This document shows, one piece after another, positions 12,124 through 23,023 of a stretch of DNA of 64,000 nt. The DNA comes from Gnomoniopsis sp. IMI 355080. Taxonomy: Eukaryota > Ascomycota > Sordariomycetes > Diaporthales > Gnomoniaceae. The number at the start of each line of letters is the position of its first letter. Within the stretch, counting starts at the first letter, position 1. The DNA lies in contig JAPEVC010000157.1 in NCBI GenBank assembly GCA_027946555.1, positions 1 to 64,000 of the forward strand, in the 5' to 3' direction. Under the pieces are notes generated by a model, which saw only the letters and a program-made list of their open reading frames with translations, was not told the origin of the DNA and did not search any database. The position numbers were made by a program, and so were the translations under genes.

Positions 12124-15100
12124 ATGGATTCTGATGAGTGGGACGACGAAATCGCTGACGAGGACCTCATCAATGCCCTTACACAAGCCTCTCAATCCGG
12201 CTCGGGCAGGAATGAAACCACACTCAAAGCGCATTATGGCACGGCACCTTCAAAAAACAGTCATACTCTGACTGACGCCGATGACCTAGATTTAGATGGG
12301 CTACCATCAGGCGCTTTCGACAGTTCCCCGGACCGGCTGGGAGCGACCACAAATGCTCAACCACCGAGGAACAATCAATCCCAGAGTTTTCGCCAGACCA
12401 CTCTTTGGGGACAGACCATTGAGAGCAACGAGGCACCTCAAACACAAATTCATTCTAAGAGAGTGTACCGTGCTGATATGCCAACGGAGCCCCCAACACA
12501 GCACGAACTTGACCACGAGGCCCTCAAAACTTGGGTCTATCCTACCAATCTCGGTCCCACCCGCGACTACCAATTTAGCATCGTGAGGAATGGGCTTTTT
12601 AACAACACTTTGGTTGCCCTGCCGACAGGTCTAGGGAAGACGTTCATCGCGGCCACAGTCATGCTCAACTACTATCGTTGGACCAAGGATGCCAAGATCA
12701 TCTTCGTTGCGCCAACCAAACCACTAGCTTCTCAACAAGTCGAGGCATGTCTGAATGTGGCGGGCATCCCGCGGTCTGACGCAACCCTCTTGACCGGCGA
12801 GATCGCACCGTCCCTGCGTGAGGGCGAGTGGGGGAAGAGACGATTGTTCTTTATGACACCACAGACGCTACAAAATGATCTTTCAAAGGGACATGCGGAC
12901 CCCAAGTCGATCGTGCTTCTCGTCATCGATGAGGCTCATCGAGCAACGGGAGACTACGCGTATGTCAAGGTGGTTGAGTTCCTTCGCAGGTTCAACCAAA
13001 GTTTTCGTGTCCTTGCTCTCACTGCCACTCCTGGTTCGACTGTAGAAGGTGTTCAAGAAGTTATTGACAGCTTGGGCATTTCGACCATCGAAATTCGCAC
13101 AGAAGAATCCATTGATATTCGCCAGTACGTTCATGCCCGCGACGTTGACCAAGTGGTGCTCGAAGCCTCGGACGAGATGCAGCAGATCCAGGATCTGTTT
13201 TCAAAAACCCTAAGACCACTTTGCAACAAACTTGCTCAGGTAAATAAGTGGCTGGCTCGAGACCCAATGACGTTGACCGTTATGAGGCTGCGCGAAGCTC
13301 AAAGGCAATGGTTTTTGGGCGCGGGAAAACACGCAAATCAGGGCACCAAGGGAATGATTATGGCCGTCTTCACCATCTTGCAAAGCCTGGCGCACGCTAT
13401 CAAGCTTCTCAACTTCCACGGAATTGCGCCATTCTACCATAAAATGCTCGACTTCAGATCTGATGTCGAGGAACAAGGCAGTAAAGGCAGCAAATACAAA
13501 AAACAAGTGGTTGGTGACGAAAACTTTCAGGAGATGATGGATACTATCGACAAATGGCAGAGATTGGACGGCTTCGTTGGCCACCCGAAACTTTCGTATC
13601 TATGTGAAAATCTCCTCAATCATTTCATGGACGCTGCAAATGTCTCAAGTACCAGGGTCACAAGCACTCGAGCTATTGTGTTCAGCGAATACAGAGACAG
13701 CGCCGAGGAAATCGTGCGTACTCTCAATAAGCATAAGCCGATGATCAAAGCTTCCATTTTCGTTGGACAAGCGGACTCGAAGCGCAGTGAAGGCATGAAG
13801 CAGAAACAGCAAATTGAAACGATTGAAAGATTCAGAAACGGCGACTTTAATGTTTTGGTGGCGACCTCAATTGGCGAGGAAGGTTTGGACATCGGGCAGG
13901 TGGATCTGATTATCTGCTACGATGCTTCAGCCTCCCCAATCCGCATGCTGCAACGAATGGGGCGGACTGGACGCAAACGAGCTGGTAATATCACCCTGCT
14001 CCTAATGAAAGGCAAGGAAGAGGACCAATTCAAAAAGGCGAAGGACAACTACGAGAAGATGCAACGATTCATCTGCGAGGGAACGCGTTTCAATTTCCGC
14101 AACGACTTGTCGTCAAGAATCATTCCTCGAGAGGCAAAGCCTGAGGTCGATATGCGCGTGGTCGAAATTCCAATAGAGAACACTCAGGACCCATCGCTAC
14201 CGGAACCAAAGAGAGGGCGCGGTGCGACACGAAAAAAGGCAACGCAGAAAAAGTTTCACATGCCAGATGGCGTTGTCACCGGCTTTGTTAAGGCTTCTGA
14301 TTTTGGACGCTCAGGCTCAAAATCGAAAACAAGAAAGCCACTGGAGACAGAGACTCTGGCAGATGTCCCGCCCCTAGACTCCGTCTTACTCGATCGCAGA
14401 CAAACAGAAGAGCTTGATCATTGTTACAGAAATCTTCCGTCTCTAAGGACATCACAGGAAGATATCACGGGTCCGGATTTGGGAGCACACCCGAAGGCTC
14501 AAAGGAGGCTGAGCCCAATCTTCAAACTCCAGCATGGTGTCCACACGAAGCGGTGCGTGAAGCTATTTAGGAAATTGGCAAAATCGCAATCGCCCCTAGA
14601 GCGTCATGTCCAGCCGTATAGCGAAGAGTATCAATTTCGGTACAAGACCATTCCATGTCCTAGTTTCGGAGACGACAGTGCCAGCTATGACATCGACAAT
14701 ATGGTGCACATACCAAACAAGAGGGCTCTTTCCTCCCTGCTAGCCGAAAATGAGAAAATTTCACCACCAAAACGGCAGAAGAGGCCTCCCCCTGGCAAGT
14801 CGAAGTTAAAGTCCGATAGTGCTAATCCTTTCCTCGGCTCCAATGAGGTCGGGGAGAGTGAGAGCCGTTCATCCACCCAGAACGAAGTGAGCTCTCCGCG
14901 GGCAAAGTCAAGGCGGTCGAGAGCAAAGTCAAAGTCTCTCAAGAGGGCATTACGTCGAGATGATCTCGTTGAGGACTTTGGAGATGACTGTACTCGAACA
15001 AGCCAGCTCGTAGACAGTGATGGCTCTGACGATGGTGCTGATTTAGTTGGCTTCATTGACGATGGGCCCCTCTCAAGCTTGCTTGATGTGTCGTCCACGC

Positions 15101-15399
15101 CCACGCTGGCGGCTTCCTCACCCCCCACGGAAAGACGGCCAGGGCGAAAGCAGGTCATGGAGGACAGACCATTCTACCAATTCCACACTACGGAGTCTCC
15201 AGAAGACAGCGATAGCGATTTGCTCAGCATGAGTCAATTGGGTGATAAGATGATGGGCAAAATACAAGAGAGGTCAAATCTGGTTGACTCTGACGAGGAC
15301 CAAGAAATGGTTGTCCACCATGATGACGTCCAGCACCGGGTAAGAGGCTCTAGAAGGAAGAGGCCAGTTGCTCTAGTGGAGGAAAGCGACTACGAATGA
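12124..15399 (+). CDS. mph1: ATP-dependent DNA helicase Mph1 (FANCM homologue)
   Basis: An intronless frame of 1091 residues. Superfamily 2 helicase motifs are clear: Walker A PTGLGKT at 167-173, motif Ia around VAPTKPL (195-201), DEAH at 269-272, TATPG at 300-304, and motif VI QRMGRTGRKR at 610-619. The Mph1/FANCM helical insert lies between the two RecA-like domains (about 350-500). The tail after ~680 is basic, Ser-rich and disordered, with acidic patches (SDGSDD, DSDEDQE). The family unwinds 3' to 5', remodels D-loops and stalled forks, and limits crossovers in the nucleus. The start is well set by MDSDEWDDEI, a usual fungal Mph1 N-terminus. It is the cleanest gene model in the window. 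Confidence 0.96.
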   Translation: MDSDEWDDEIADEDLINALTQASQSGSGRNETTLKAHYGTAPSKNSHTLTDADDLDLDGLPSGAFDSSPDRLGATTNAQPPRNNQSQSFRQTTLWGQTIESNEAPQTQIHSKRVYRADMPTEPPTQHELDHEALKTWVYPTNLGPTRDYQFSIVRNGLFNNTLVALPTGLGKTFIAATVMLNYYRWTKDAKIIFVAPTKPLASQQVEACLNVAGIPRSDATLLTGEIAPSLREGEWGKRRLFFMTPQTLQNDLSKGHADPKSIVLLVIDEAHRATGDYAYVKVVEFLRRFNQSFRVLALTATPGSTVEGVQEVIDSLGISTIEIRTEESIDIRQYVHARDVDQVVLEASDEMQQIQDLFSKTLRPLCNKLAQVNKWLARDPMTLTVMRLREAQRQWFLGAGKHANQGTKGMIMAVFTILQSLAHAIKLLNFHGIAPFYHKMLDFRSDVEEQGSKGSKYKKQVVGDENFQEMMDTIDKWQRLDGFVGHPKLSYLCENLLNHFMDAANVSSTRVTSTRAIVFSEYRDSAEEIVRTLNKHKPMIKASIFVGQADSKRSEGMKQKQQIETIERFRNGDFNVLVATSIGEEGLDIGQVDLIICYDASASPIRMLQRMGRTGRKRAGNITLLLMKGKEEDQFKKAKDNYEKMQRFICEGTRFNFRNDLSSRIIPREAKPEVDMRVVEIPIENTQDPSLPEPKRGRGATRKKATQKKFHMPDGVVTGFVKASDFGRSGSKSKTRKPLETETLADVPPLDSVLLDRRQTEELDHCYRNLPSLRTSQEDITGPDLGAHPKAQRRLSPIFKLQHGVHTKRCVKLFRKLAKSQSPLERHVQPYSEEYQFRYKTIPCPSFGDDSASYDIDNMVHIPNKRALSSLLAENEKISPPKRQKRPPPGKSKLKSDSANPFLGSNEVGESESRSSTQNEVSSPRAKSRRSRAKSKSLKRALRRDDLVEDFGDDCTRTSQLVDSDGSDDGADLVGFIDDGPLSSLLDVSSTPTLAASSPPTERRPGRKQVMEDRPFYQFHTTESPEDSDSDLLSMSQLGDKMMGKIQERSNLVDSDEDQEMVVHHDDVQHRVRGSRRKRPVALVEESDYE

Positions 15400-18112
15400 G
15401 CTATGTTGTTGCGACATGTAAGTAGGGCTAGCCAGGTGCTTTGGCTTGTGTAGTATTGTCTATCACCAACCAGACGAGTGCCAAAGGGAACTCCACCGTA
15501 CCAGCTCTATTGACCTACATGAACGTGTTCTGACACGAAGAGGTCGCGCCGCTTTGCGGCAAGGTGTGCGATGTGAAGACCGCATTCGCAAGGACAGCAC
15601 TGTCTTGGGAAAGCGAACCGCCCGATGTGCTGTACAAGGCGCGAACTTTCTATAGTGGCTGATCCTTGAGCCGCTGCACAAAATTTTTGGATGTGGCCCA
15701 CGTCGTGTGCCTCTATACGATATCGAGTCGTGCCGGTAATTTCCACGGGCCATCCACTCGGCAACCAGTTACAGGGGCCGGCCCGGACGGTGATGTATAG
15801 TACTGCGTAGCTAGGGCATCCGGCCGGTTGGATGAATGGGTAAATGTTTAGCGGGATATGCCGTGGCATATCCTGCCACCGCTTTCTGTAAAACCGTTGC
15901 AAGCCACGGCCCGGTCGTCGACAGCGCATATCAAGGCAAGGCTGAACGCGCATTGTTATGGGTTGGGCTTTGAGGTAAGCTGTCAGCGAGAACCGCATAA
16001 CTCGCAGGTCATGTGGCCCGAGATCGCTAGAGGAAGCTGAGGTCAAGGTTTAATTAGAAAGTGAAGAAAGCCAGGCCGGTTCTTCTCCGGGTCCAGACTG
16101 CATTCCCCCACGCTACATCCCATGTGGGGGTTTTCTGCTGTCAGTCACTCCTGCAGGTGACCTATCCGTCGAGGTGCAGGACGCTGTCCAAATAGTTTGA
16201 TCGCCATGGGTCCAGCTGGCAACTTCATTTGGACATGTCGAGATTATTCTAGAAGGACAGTACTGGTAAATACTATGTAGGTGGTGGAGCATTCCTGGCG
16301 AACAATATTATCTGGCGGAGAGCTACCAGGACAAGCCTGCTGTCAGGCTGTTCATGACAAAGTGGAAACGTCCACGGAATACGACCTTGAATTGGACACT
16401 CCCCAGAGGGAAGAATCTGGACTGTTATTACCTGTAGAGGTATGTTTTGTCCTGAGTCACTGAGTAGATTTTGTGGTGGGTGTGCGACATGATCATCTGA
16501 CAATTCAAGCCTCCTGCTTGGGAGAGATAAGTCTGATCCATGACTCTGATATCGGCATGAGTTTGAGCGAGGTTAAGTGATTCAGAGGCTACATAGTATT
16601 AGTAGAAAACCTTAGCACCTGCTATGCCAACAGTAGCAAGGCCCGACTGGCTGCAAGTGACGAACACTATCGTAGTAAAATGACTGACTGAAGATCTTGG
16701 ACCCAGAACTTCGGAAACGCTAGCATGTGAGCCCATGTACCCTGCCCGGCAAGGTAGGGTTTTCTTTTTGTTTTTCTCCTCGGGATTTTCTTCCTCATGT
16801 CAAGTAATTTGGTGGATGGATACCACAGTACCTACCTATGTGACATGAGGGGCTGCGACTTGCAACATGCACATGCCAGTAAGTGTAGTGGCAGGTCTGA
16901 GTCGGGGCAAGGCTCCATCAATTGACGGAGATCGGGGACGAGACCTGGATCACAAAATCACACAAAAAGGTGACAGGTTCTCCGCCATAAAAATCTGCGC
17001 CTGTTGCGGATACTCTGGTAAAGATGCGCGTTGACGGTGGGTGTGACAGCAGGAGAGGGGATTGACATTTTATTACGACAGTGGCGTACATCCGAGGAGG
17101 GCACGATGGGGGCTTGCAGGCTTGATTGATTTTCGGCAAGCTGGGCGTTCAGGTTGGTGCTGTTGCTGCATGTGCATTTCACACTGCAGTGACACTCGTG
17201 CGAACGAACAAACAAACACAGCAGATCGTGAGAGTCGAACATACCATGTAGATAGTAATACTACGTTCCTATGGGCTGTTGGATTTTCCGGCGAGGGCTG
17301 GCTGGCTGGCTGGGGAGAAGGGGTGGGCGTTCAAATGGAGTACCTGGCTCTCCCGGTCGCTAGTGCGTGCAGGCTTCACTAAGTGCAGGAAGACCCTTGA
17401 TGAGGTGGGTGGAGGCAGGCGCGGCCGAGCTGTGGCCGGAGGAGTGCTTGTGGACTACAACCGTAGTACTGCGTGTTATGTACTATGGATATGCACTCCA
17501 CTCAGTTCGTACCTGCCGCACCGCAGCACCTTCCGCTTCCATCCCTCAAGACCGCTCCAGCTCCCTCCCCGCCGTCTTCTTCCGAATGTGATGTGCGCCT
17601 CCCATCCCACCACCCAACTTTTCATGCGCCGCCTCCGGTTTGAATCCTCCTCACACACATAACTTTGGCTCCGACAGCGACCTCACTTCTCATTTGCCTT
17701 CGACGACGACAACGACAGACGCGATTCTGACCTCTGACGTGCCCGTCTTGGTGATAATGAAGTCCAAGCAGCTTTTATCGACACGATAAGGAATCTCAAC
17801 CCAGAACGACCGCCCAATGAGATAGGGGCCCTTTGACGCAGATTTCAGACCGCACCGCCAATCAGCGTTGCCGCCGAACAAGCATTCGACGCATCGACCA
17901 CCTGGGCATTTGCAGAGGCTCGTAGAGGCTTGTCTCAATTCCACTACACCAGATTCCTTCGGTGGGCAGGCCGTTGCTCGCCGTGACGCGCGCCATTGCT
18001 GCGCGACCCTGTCGGGCAATCTTTGGACGAGCCCAGTGTGCTTCTCCTACCCTCGTTCGCCTCTGAGAAACGAACCAGACCTGGAACGGGCTGCTTGGCC
18101 TGAAGGACCACC
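15400..18112. other. Intergenic plus 5' leader of the bHLH gene
   Basis: No supported gene in 2.7 kb. The stretch from about 17500 to 18112 is CT-rich and probably holds the promoter and leader of the bHLH gene. Small inverted repeats occur at 15854-15873 (GGATATGCC, two-base loop) and 16106-16131 (CCCCCAC/GTGGGGG). Two exact TACATAGTA-type motifs lie at 16271 and 16590. Confidence 0.45.
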
Positions 18113-20273
18113 ATGATGGACTCGGCAGCATGGAACAACCAGGATCACAGCATGCACTCTGGCCCTGAAGATGACTTTCAACAATTCCTCGATATGAATA
18201 ATCTTGGCAATCTTGGCGATGGTTTGCACTTCGACTTCGACTTTCAAACCCAGCACGGCGGGAATATGATGCAGGTCGCACATCGCGACACCATCGATAT
18301 CCCCATGAGTGGGACAGATGGCTCGGTTCTCATGTCCACGGCCATGCATAATCAGATGCCCAACATGACCACGGCGCCTGCTCACCCGCCCATTCCCACA
18401 ACCATGATGCCTCCCCATCCTCCCACCGATGCCATCTCCGACATCGATGCCCAGATCCAGTTTCTACAGCAGCAAAAGCTGCATCAGCAGCAGAGGCAAA
18501 TGGAACAGCGGCAACAGCAACAGCAGCAGCAAGCGCAGCAGGTCGCTTTCTTTGCCCAGCAGCAAAATCGCATGGTACCGCCCACCCCTCAAAGTTTAGA
18601 ATTACAGGCTGGCACCCAGCAACAATATTATACTCAACCCGACCATACCCCTCAGCAACACCAAGAGATGTATGAGGATTATCGAAGGATGAAAGAACAA
18701 CAGGATGTCAGTAACATATGCACCTCTTGAAAGCTATTCAATGGCCGCTAACCTTGCATAGATGTCTTTCACCCCACTAGTGTCTCCCGCGGTCACACCT
18801 TTAGAAAGTCATTTCCCCATGGACCAGCCGTTTACGGTGCCCAGCGCCTATTTCAGTCCGCTCACTTCGCCGGCGTTGCATGCACAGCCTGACCCGATGG
18901 CTATGTTTGATAGAGGCCTTGCGGGGACTACGACGAGCTCACCTGAGGGCATGGATTTGGAGGCGAACACAGCAGCAAATCCAGCAGGCAATGCGGGCGA
19001 TGTATCGAGGAAAGCGAAGAAGACCAATGCGGTCAAGGCAAGGGCAAAGACCAGCGTGGGGAAGTCACCAATTACAAAACCACAGCGGAAGAAGACCGGA
19101 TCCACGCCTCTTATGAATGCACGCTTGAGCGAACTCGCAGAGTCTGCAGAGGTTCAGCAGCCCCGATCGAAACAAGCAAGGCGCACAGACCCCAGCAGCA
19201 ACGCTTCCAATTCGTCTACAGCTGGCATCACCGACTCTGAGAATGACTCTGTCTCTCCCGAGGCCTTGTCGGACATGCCTCCTCCTCCTCTACCAAAGCC
19301 TCGGTCGGCCAAACCTTCGCCAGCCCTTCAACCACAAAGCAATGGCACTCCAAAAGCGGGCCCGACATTAACAAGCCGTCCAGGCAAGCCATCTCCCGCG
19401 ACCCCGGCGTCTCTCATGAAATTACCGTCGCCCAGTAACGCGAACAGGCCAGACGCAGGGACCGACATTGATCCTATGGCTGTGGAGAATATCGAGAATT
19501 TTGAACTTCCGGAATCGGTGAGCTCGGTTCAAAAACCAGCTTTGGCCCCTTTGATCACTCAAACGCAGTCACCCAACGTTCGATCACCAGCCTTGGAGTC
19601 AGCATCGGGGACGAATTCTGCATTTCAACCTTTGCCCTCGCCCGTCTTCCCGAAGCCAAGTGCCGCAGCCTCAGCAAGCCAAAGTCCTCAATTGGCCCCT
19701 GGCTCTTCGGCCACGACACCCAATGTACGAAAGACACCACAGCTGGCTGCCCGTGGCAGCAAGAAGAGGGCAAGCATGAGCATGAGTTCGTCACATGTGT
19801 CTCCCGCACTGCTACCGAGGATATCTCCCAATATAAAGCCGCTGTTGCCCGGGGGGGCGACTGCTGAAGACACAGCGTCGCGGCTCTTGGCATCAAAATC
19901 CAATTATCAGAACATTCTAGAGGGGAACTTGGTTCCTGGCGTGTCCTACCCAAGTGAGTTGTCGACGAACTTGACCTCGAAACGGACGTCGCATAAAATT
20001 GCAGAACAAGGTCGTCGGAATCGGATCAACTCGGCACTTCAGGAGATTGCCACTCTCTTGCCCCTGGGTACCATCATTGAGGGCAAAGACAGTGGTGGTG
20101 AAAGTGGCGACAAGAAAGATAAAAACGGGGGTACGCCGAATAGTAAGGCTAGTACCGTCGAGATGGCGATCGAGTATATCAAGCAATTGAAGCAGGAGGT
20201 CGCCGACGCGAATAAGCGGGCGGAGGAAGCGGAGAAGAAACTGAAGGAGAAGGACACAACGATTTCCTCCTGA
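18113..20273 (+). CDS. nuc-1: bHLH transcription factor, NUC-1/PalcA/Pho4 type
   Basis: Two exons, 18113-18706 and 18762-20273, joined by a 55-nt intron (GTCAGT...GCTAAC...TAG, phase 0), give 701 residues. Exon 1 has a Gln-rich stretch at about 120-150. The middle is Ser/Pro-rich and disordered. The bHLH domain lies near the C-terminus (about 605-675). Its basic region contains SHKIAEQGRRNR, with the His, Glu and Arg spacing of E-box (CACGTG) binders. A long Gly/Lys/Asp loop follows, then helix 2 (STVEMAIEYIKQLKQEV). This matches Neurospora NUC-1 and Aspergillus PalcA, activators of phosphate-starvation genes kept inactive by a cyclin/CDK pathway in high phosphate. The donor GTCAGT is less common, but the alternative GTAACA breaks the frame. 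The phosphate role is inferred from the family. Confidence 0.88.
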
Positions 20274-21924
20274 CGCGATAAAGATTGATTATCGGCGTTA
20301 TGGGGGCCACTATAATGTGGTGAAACTGAGATTGGTGGCAATTTAGGGCCGATGGTTCTTATCAAGTCAGTGCTTTACCGGCATGGCTGTCGTTGTCTTT
20401 ATCCCACGGGAACGAAGTTTCACACGCGATTTAGCTTGGATTTTGGGAGAGAAGCATTTTTGAGGCCTGGTGGTCCAGCATTTGCACAGCGGAGCATTTT
20501 AGGGGCGGCCAACTTGTTGAATTGCGTGGTGCTCAATGTCCCAGCTACGCAAGGCTTGGTCCACAATACTCCATATAATGTCTGAGATAATTTGTCTGCT
20601 ATACCATATATGCACAAAATTCTAGGGGCGACTCAGATCACTGTATGCAAAGAAGTTCCGATAGTTAAAAGGCTTGACCTATCTTTTCGTCACGCTCACC
20701 AAGACGGTCCAGCTATGCTGTATTTGACGTGTGTACGAGGGGTGGTGCTTTATTAGTGACCTCGGAACAAGAGAAGCATACTAAACTCCGCGGTCACTTT
20801 CCACATGAAGAGGAAGCAAAAGTCATCTCCCTTTCAAAAATACAATTCTCAGCCTATCAAAGTGCTTTTCGATATAAAACGACCGAGTTGAATGAGTGAC
20901 ATACACCGTCCCTCCATGGTCACGTATCACCACAATTGGGCTGCGAAACGCATACCGTTCAGCCATACTAAAAGAGGGCTCAGCGAGGAGAACTCAGGCA
21001 TCCCGTCCTACCGTCTCTTCCCGCCCTCGGACGCGCTTGCCATGTAGATACAATGGTCGTATGGGTAAGACTTACTGCCTGACGGGACTTACTGCCGCCA
21101 CCGTCACCACGTTGCTCCACCGCAACACCCTATTAACATACCATATATTGGTAGAGGCTATAGATGTTGATGGGTGAAGGGTGGCAGGTTGCTTATATGG
21201 TCGGATCGATAGAATACGGGGTCTCAGTCCCGGCGTGTGGGTTTTGGGGGTCTAGTGAGTAGTGGCGTGGACGATACTAGAGACTACTTAGTAAGAAGTT
21301 AGGTTAAGTGAGATGGATGATCTCAGAGAAAGAGAACTTCTTCATATGTGGGCGTGATTGTACGGATGAAAGATGTGGCTATAGTATATAACATCGTCTG
21401 CCTCTCGTTCCCGCTGCGTGGTGTTCCCAGGAATGGTTGTATCGTATTCGTCTCCAGGGCACAATTCAAGTCAAAAAATACCCAAACATGGAATTGAAGT
21501 TAAAGCCAGCGCGCAGACATTCTTTTTTTTATGCTTTTTTTCCTTGAACGAGTGAGCGTCGAAATCCCTGGGTCATCGGGCGGGAATTTCGTACAATAAG
21601 GCATTGTACGCGCGAGGTTTCCACCGTTTCTTTGTGTCGATTATGTCTGTGCCGCTCCTACTACCACAGTTACCAGTCCGAACGAAGGCTTCAATAGCAC
21701 ATGCCACATCTCTCAAGCCCCATTTCCCATCTTTCAGTATAATACCAAAGGTGTCTTATCCAACAGTAATCCTTTTCAAGACCTGATCAGAGTGGCAACC
21801 GCCCTTGCTACCGCCTCGTCACTTTCTCCATCCTCTTCGGATTCATCTTCGTGAACCTCCTCCCTCGTAATCGTTTGCGTTACCATACATACATACACCA
21901 CACACACTCTCTCCTTCACCCAAC
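20274..21924. other. Intergenic, no supported gene
   Basis: Moderately AT-rich. The first part is probably the bHLH gene 3' untranslated region. Sequence from about 21780 to 21924 is CT/CA-rich and looks like the leader of the next small gene. Confidence 0.45.
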
Positions 21925-22262
21925 ATGGGCCTCTTCACCATATCCCCAAGCAGGCAAAGCTTCCTCCGCCTACCCAGCAGCCCCATCGACGAGGAAGACG
22001 TTCCCTTCATCGAGTCTTCCCAGGCGATCGATGTGCACCGTTTTGAGCGGAAATTGAACATTCTCATCTTCACCACAGGATTGCTCAGCATGGCTGTCAT
22101 CTCCCTGGTTGTCGTTACGATTGTCACGTCAAAGAACGCTTGGCTGAATCACCCGGCTGTCGTAAGTGTGTGTACGTTCATTTTCTTGTCTCTGGAAGAG
22201 GTATTTGTGCTGACCACTGGGTCAACACTTAGTGCAGGAGCGTTCGCCTTTCTAAAGCGTGA
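21925..22262 (+). CDS. Small single-pass membrane protein, unknown
   Basis: I do not recognise it. The ATG follows a CT/CA-rich leader (CACCCAACATGG). The N-terminus is polar and acidic (PIDEEDVPFIESS), then a strong membrane helix spans residues 45-67 (ILIFTTGLLSMAVISLVVV). The frame contains a good intron: GTAAGT at 22162, CTGAC at 22209-22213 and TTAG ending at 22232. Splicing gives 88 residues ending CRSVRLSKA. Without splicing the frame runs to 22287 (120 residues). A second acceptor, GCAG at 22237, would give another short end. The N-terminal layout recalls UstYa-like (DUF3328) proteins, but their signature regions are absent, so this is not a call. Confidence 0.45.
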
Positions 22263-23023
22263 CAATCAAGTGGTGCCTGGAACATGAGTGGGAACTCGAT
22301 CGCGAAATTCAACGGCTACAAGGCGTGCCGACTGAAATGAGCGGATGAGTGATGCAGACTCGAGAACTCGAGTAGTCCAGAAGCCGAGCACTTTAGCGGA
22401 GACGCCAGTACAACGCATGCAACATGGAAGGCAATTGGACGTTTCACAGGGAAACGCACAAGAAGGATCAGAGGCATATCCATGTTATGATGCAAAAGGG
22501 TGGATGTATTCCTATTCCAGATGAATGAAGCAGAGCCTGAGCCAGCCAGTAAAGCAACCGAGCGAGCCCGCATGAGAAAAAGATTAGACAATAAACAATG
22601 CATGCTCGTCCCTCCGTCTCCCCGTTTTTGCTTTCCGTCCCCTGCTCTCTAAATGCCGGTAAGATGACGCTGGAGGCCTGAACCAACAGATGATCGTAAA
22701 CCAAACAGCTCTCTATACCAAAGCCTTTTTCCACCCAAGTTGAAAACAGTCAAGCGAAATAGCAAGTGCACTTCCCAGAACGAGTGGCCGGGTCTGTAAA
22801 ACGCCAAGACTGTCCGCGTCGCTTATATCTCCCATTCCATTCCCTTGGACCTGTCCGCCCATTTGGATATCCCTGATTGAACGCCGTCGCATGTATGCAG
22901 AGGAAAACATCAGAAAGAAGCCGTAACGATCATCACTCGTCGCCCGGATATGATTCGTTCATAGCACGAGCCACCTCGACCTTAGATATGCCCGATGCTT
23001 CGTGTCATCAATCATTTCCCACC
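22263..23023. other. Intergenic between convergent genes
   Basis: Probably the two 3' untranslated regions. Nothing else is seen. Confidence 0.45.

Noticed and set aside
16106..16138. Terminator-like hairpin followed by T-rich sequence
   Set aside because: Bacterial-style terminators do not apply to Pol II genes. The 7-bp stem is probably chance.
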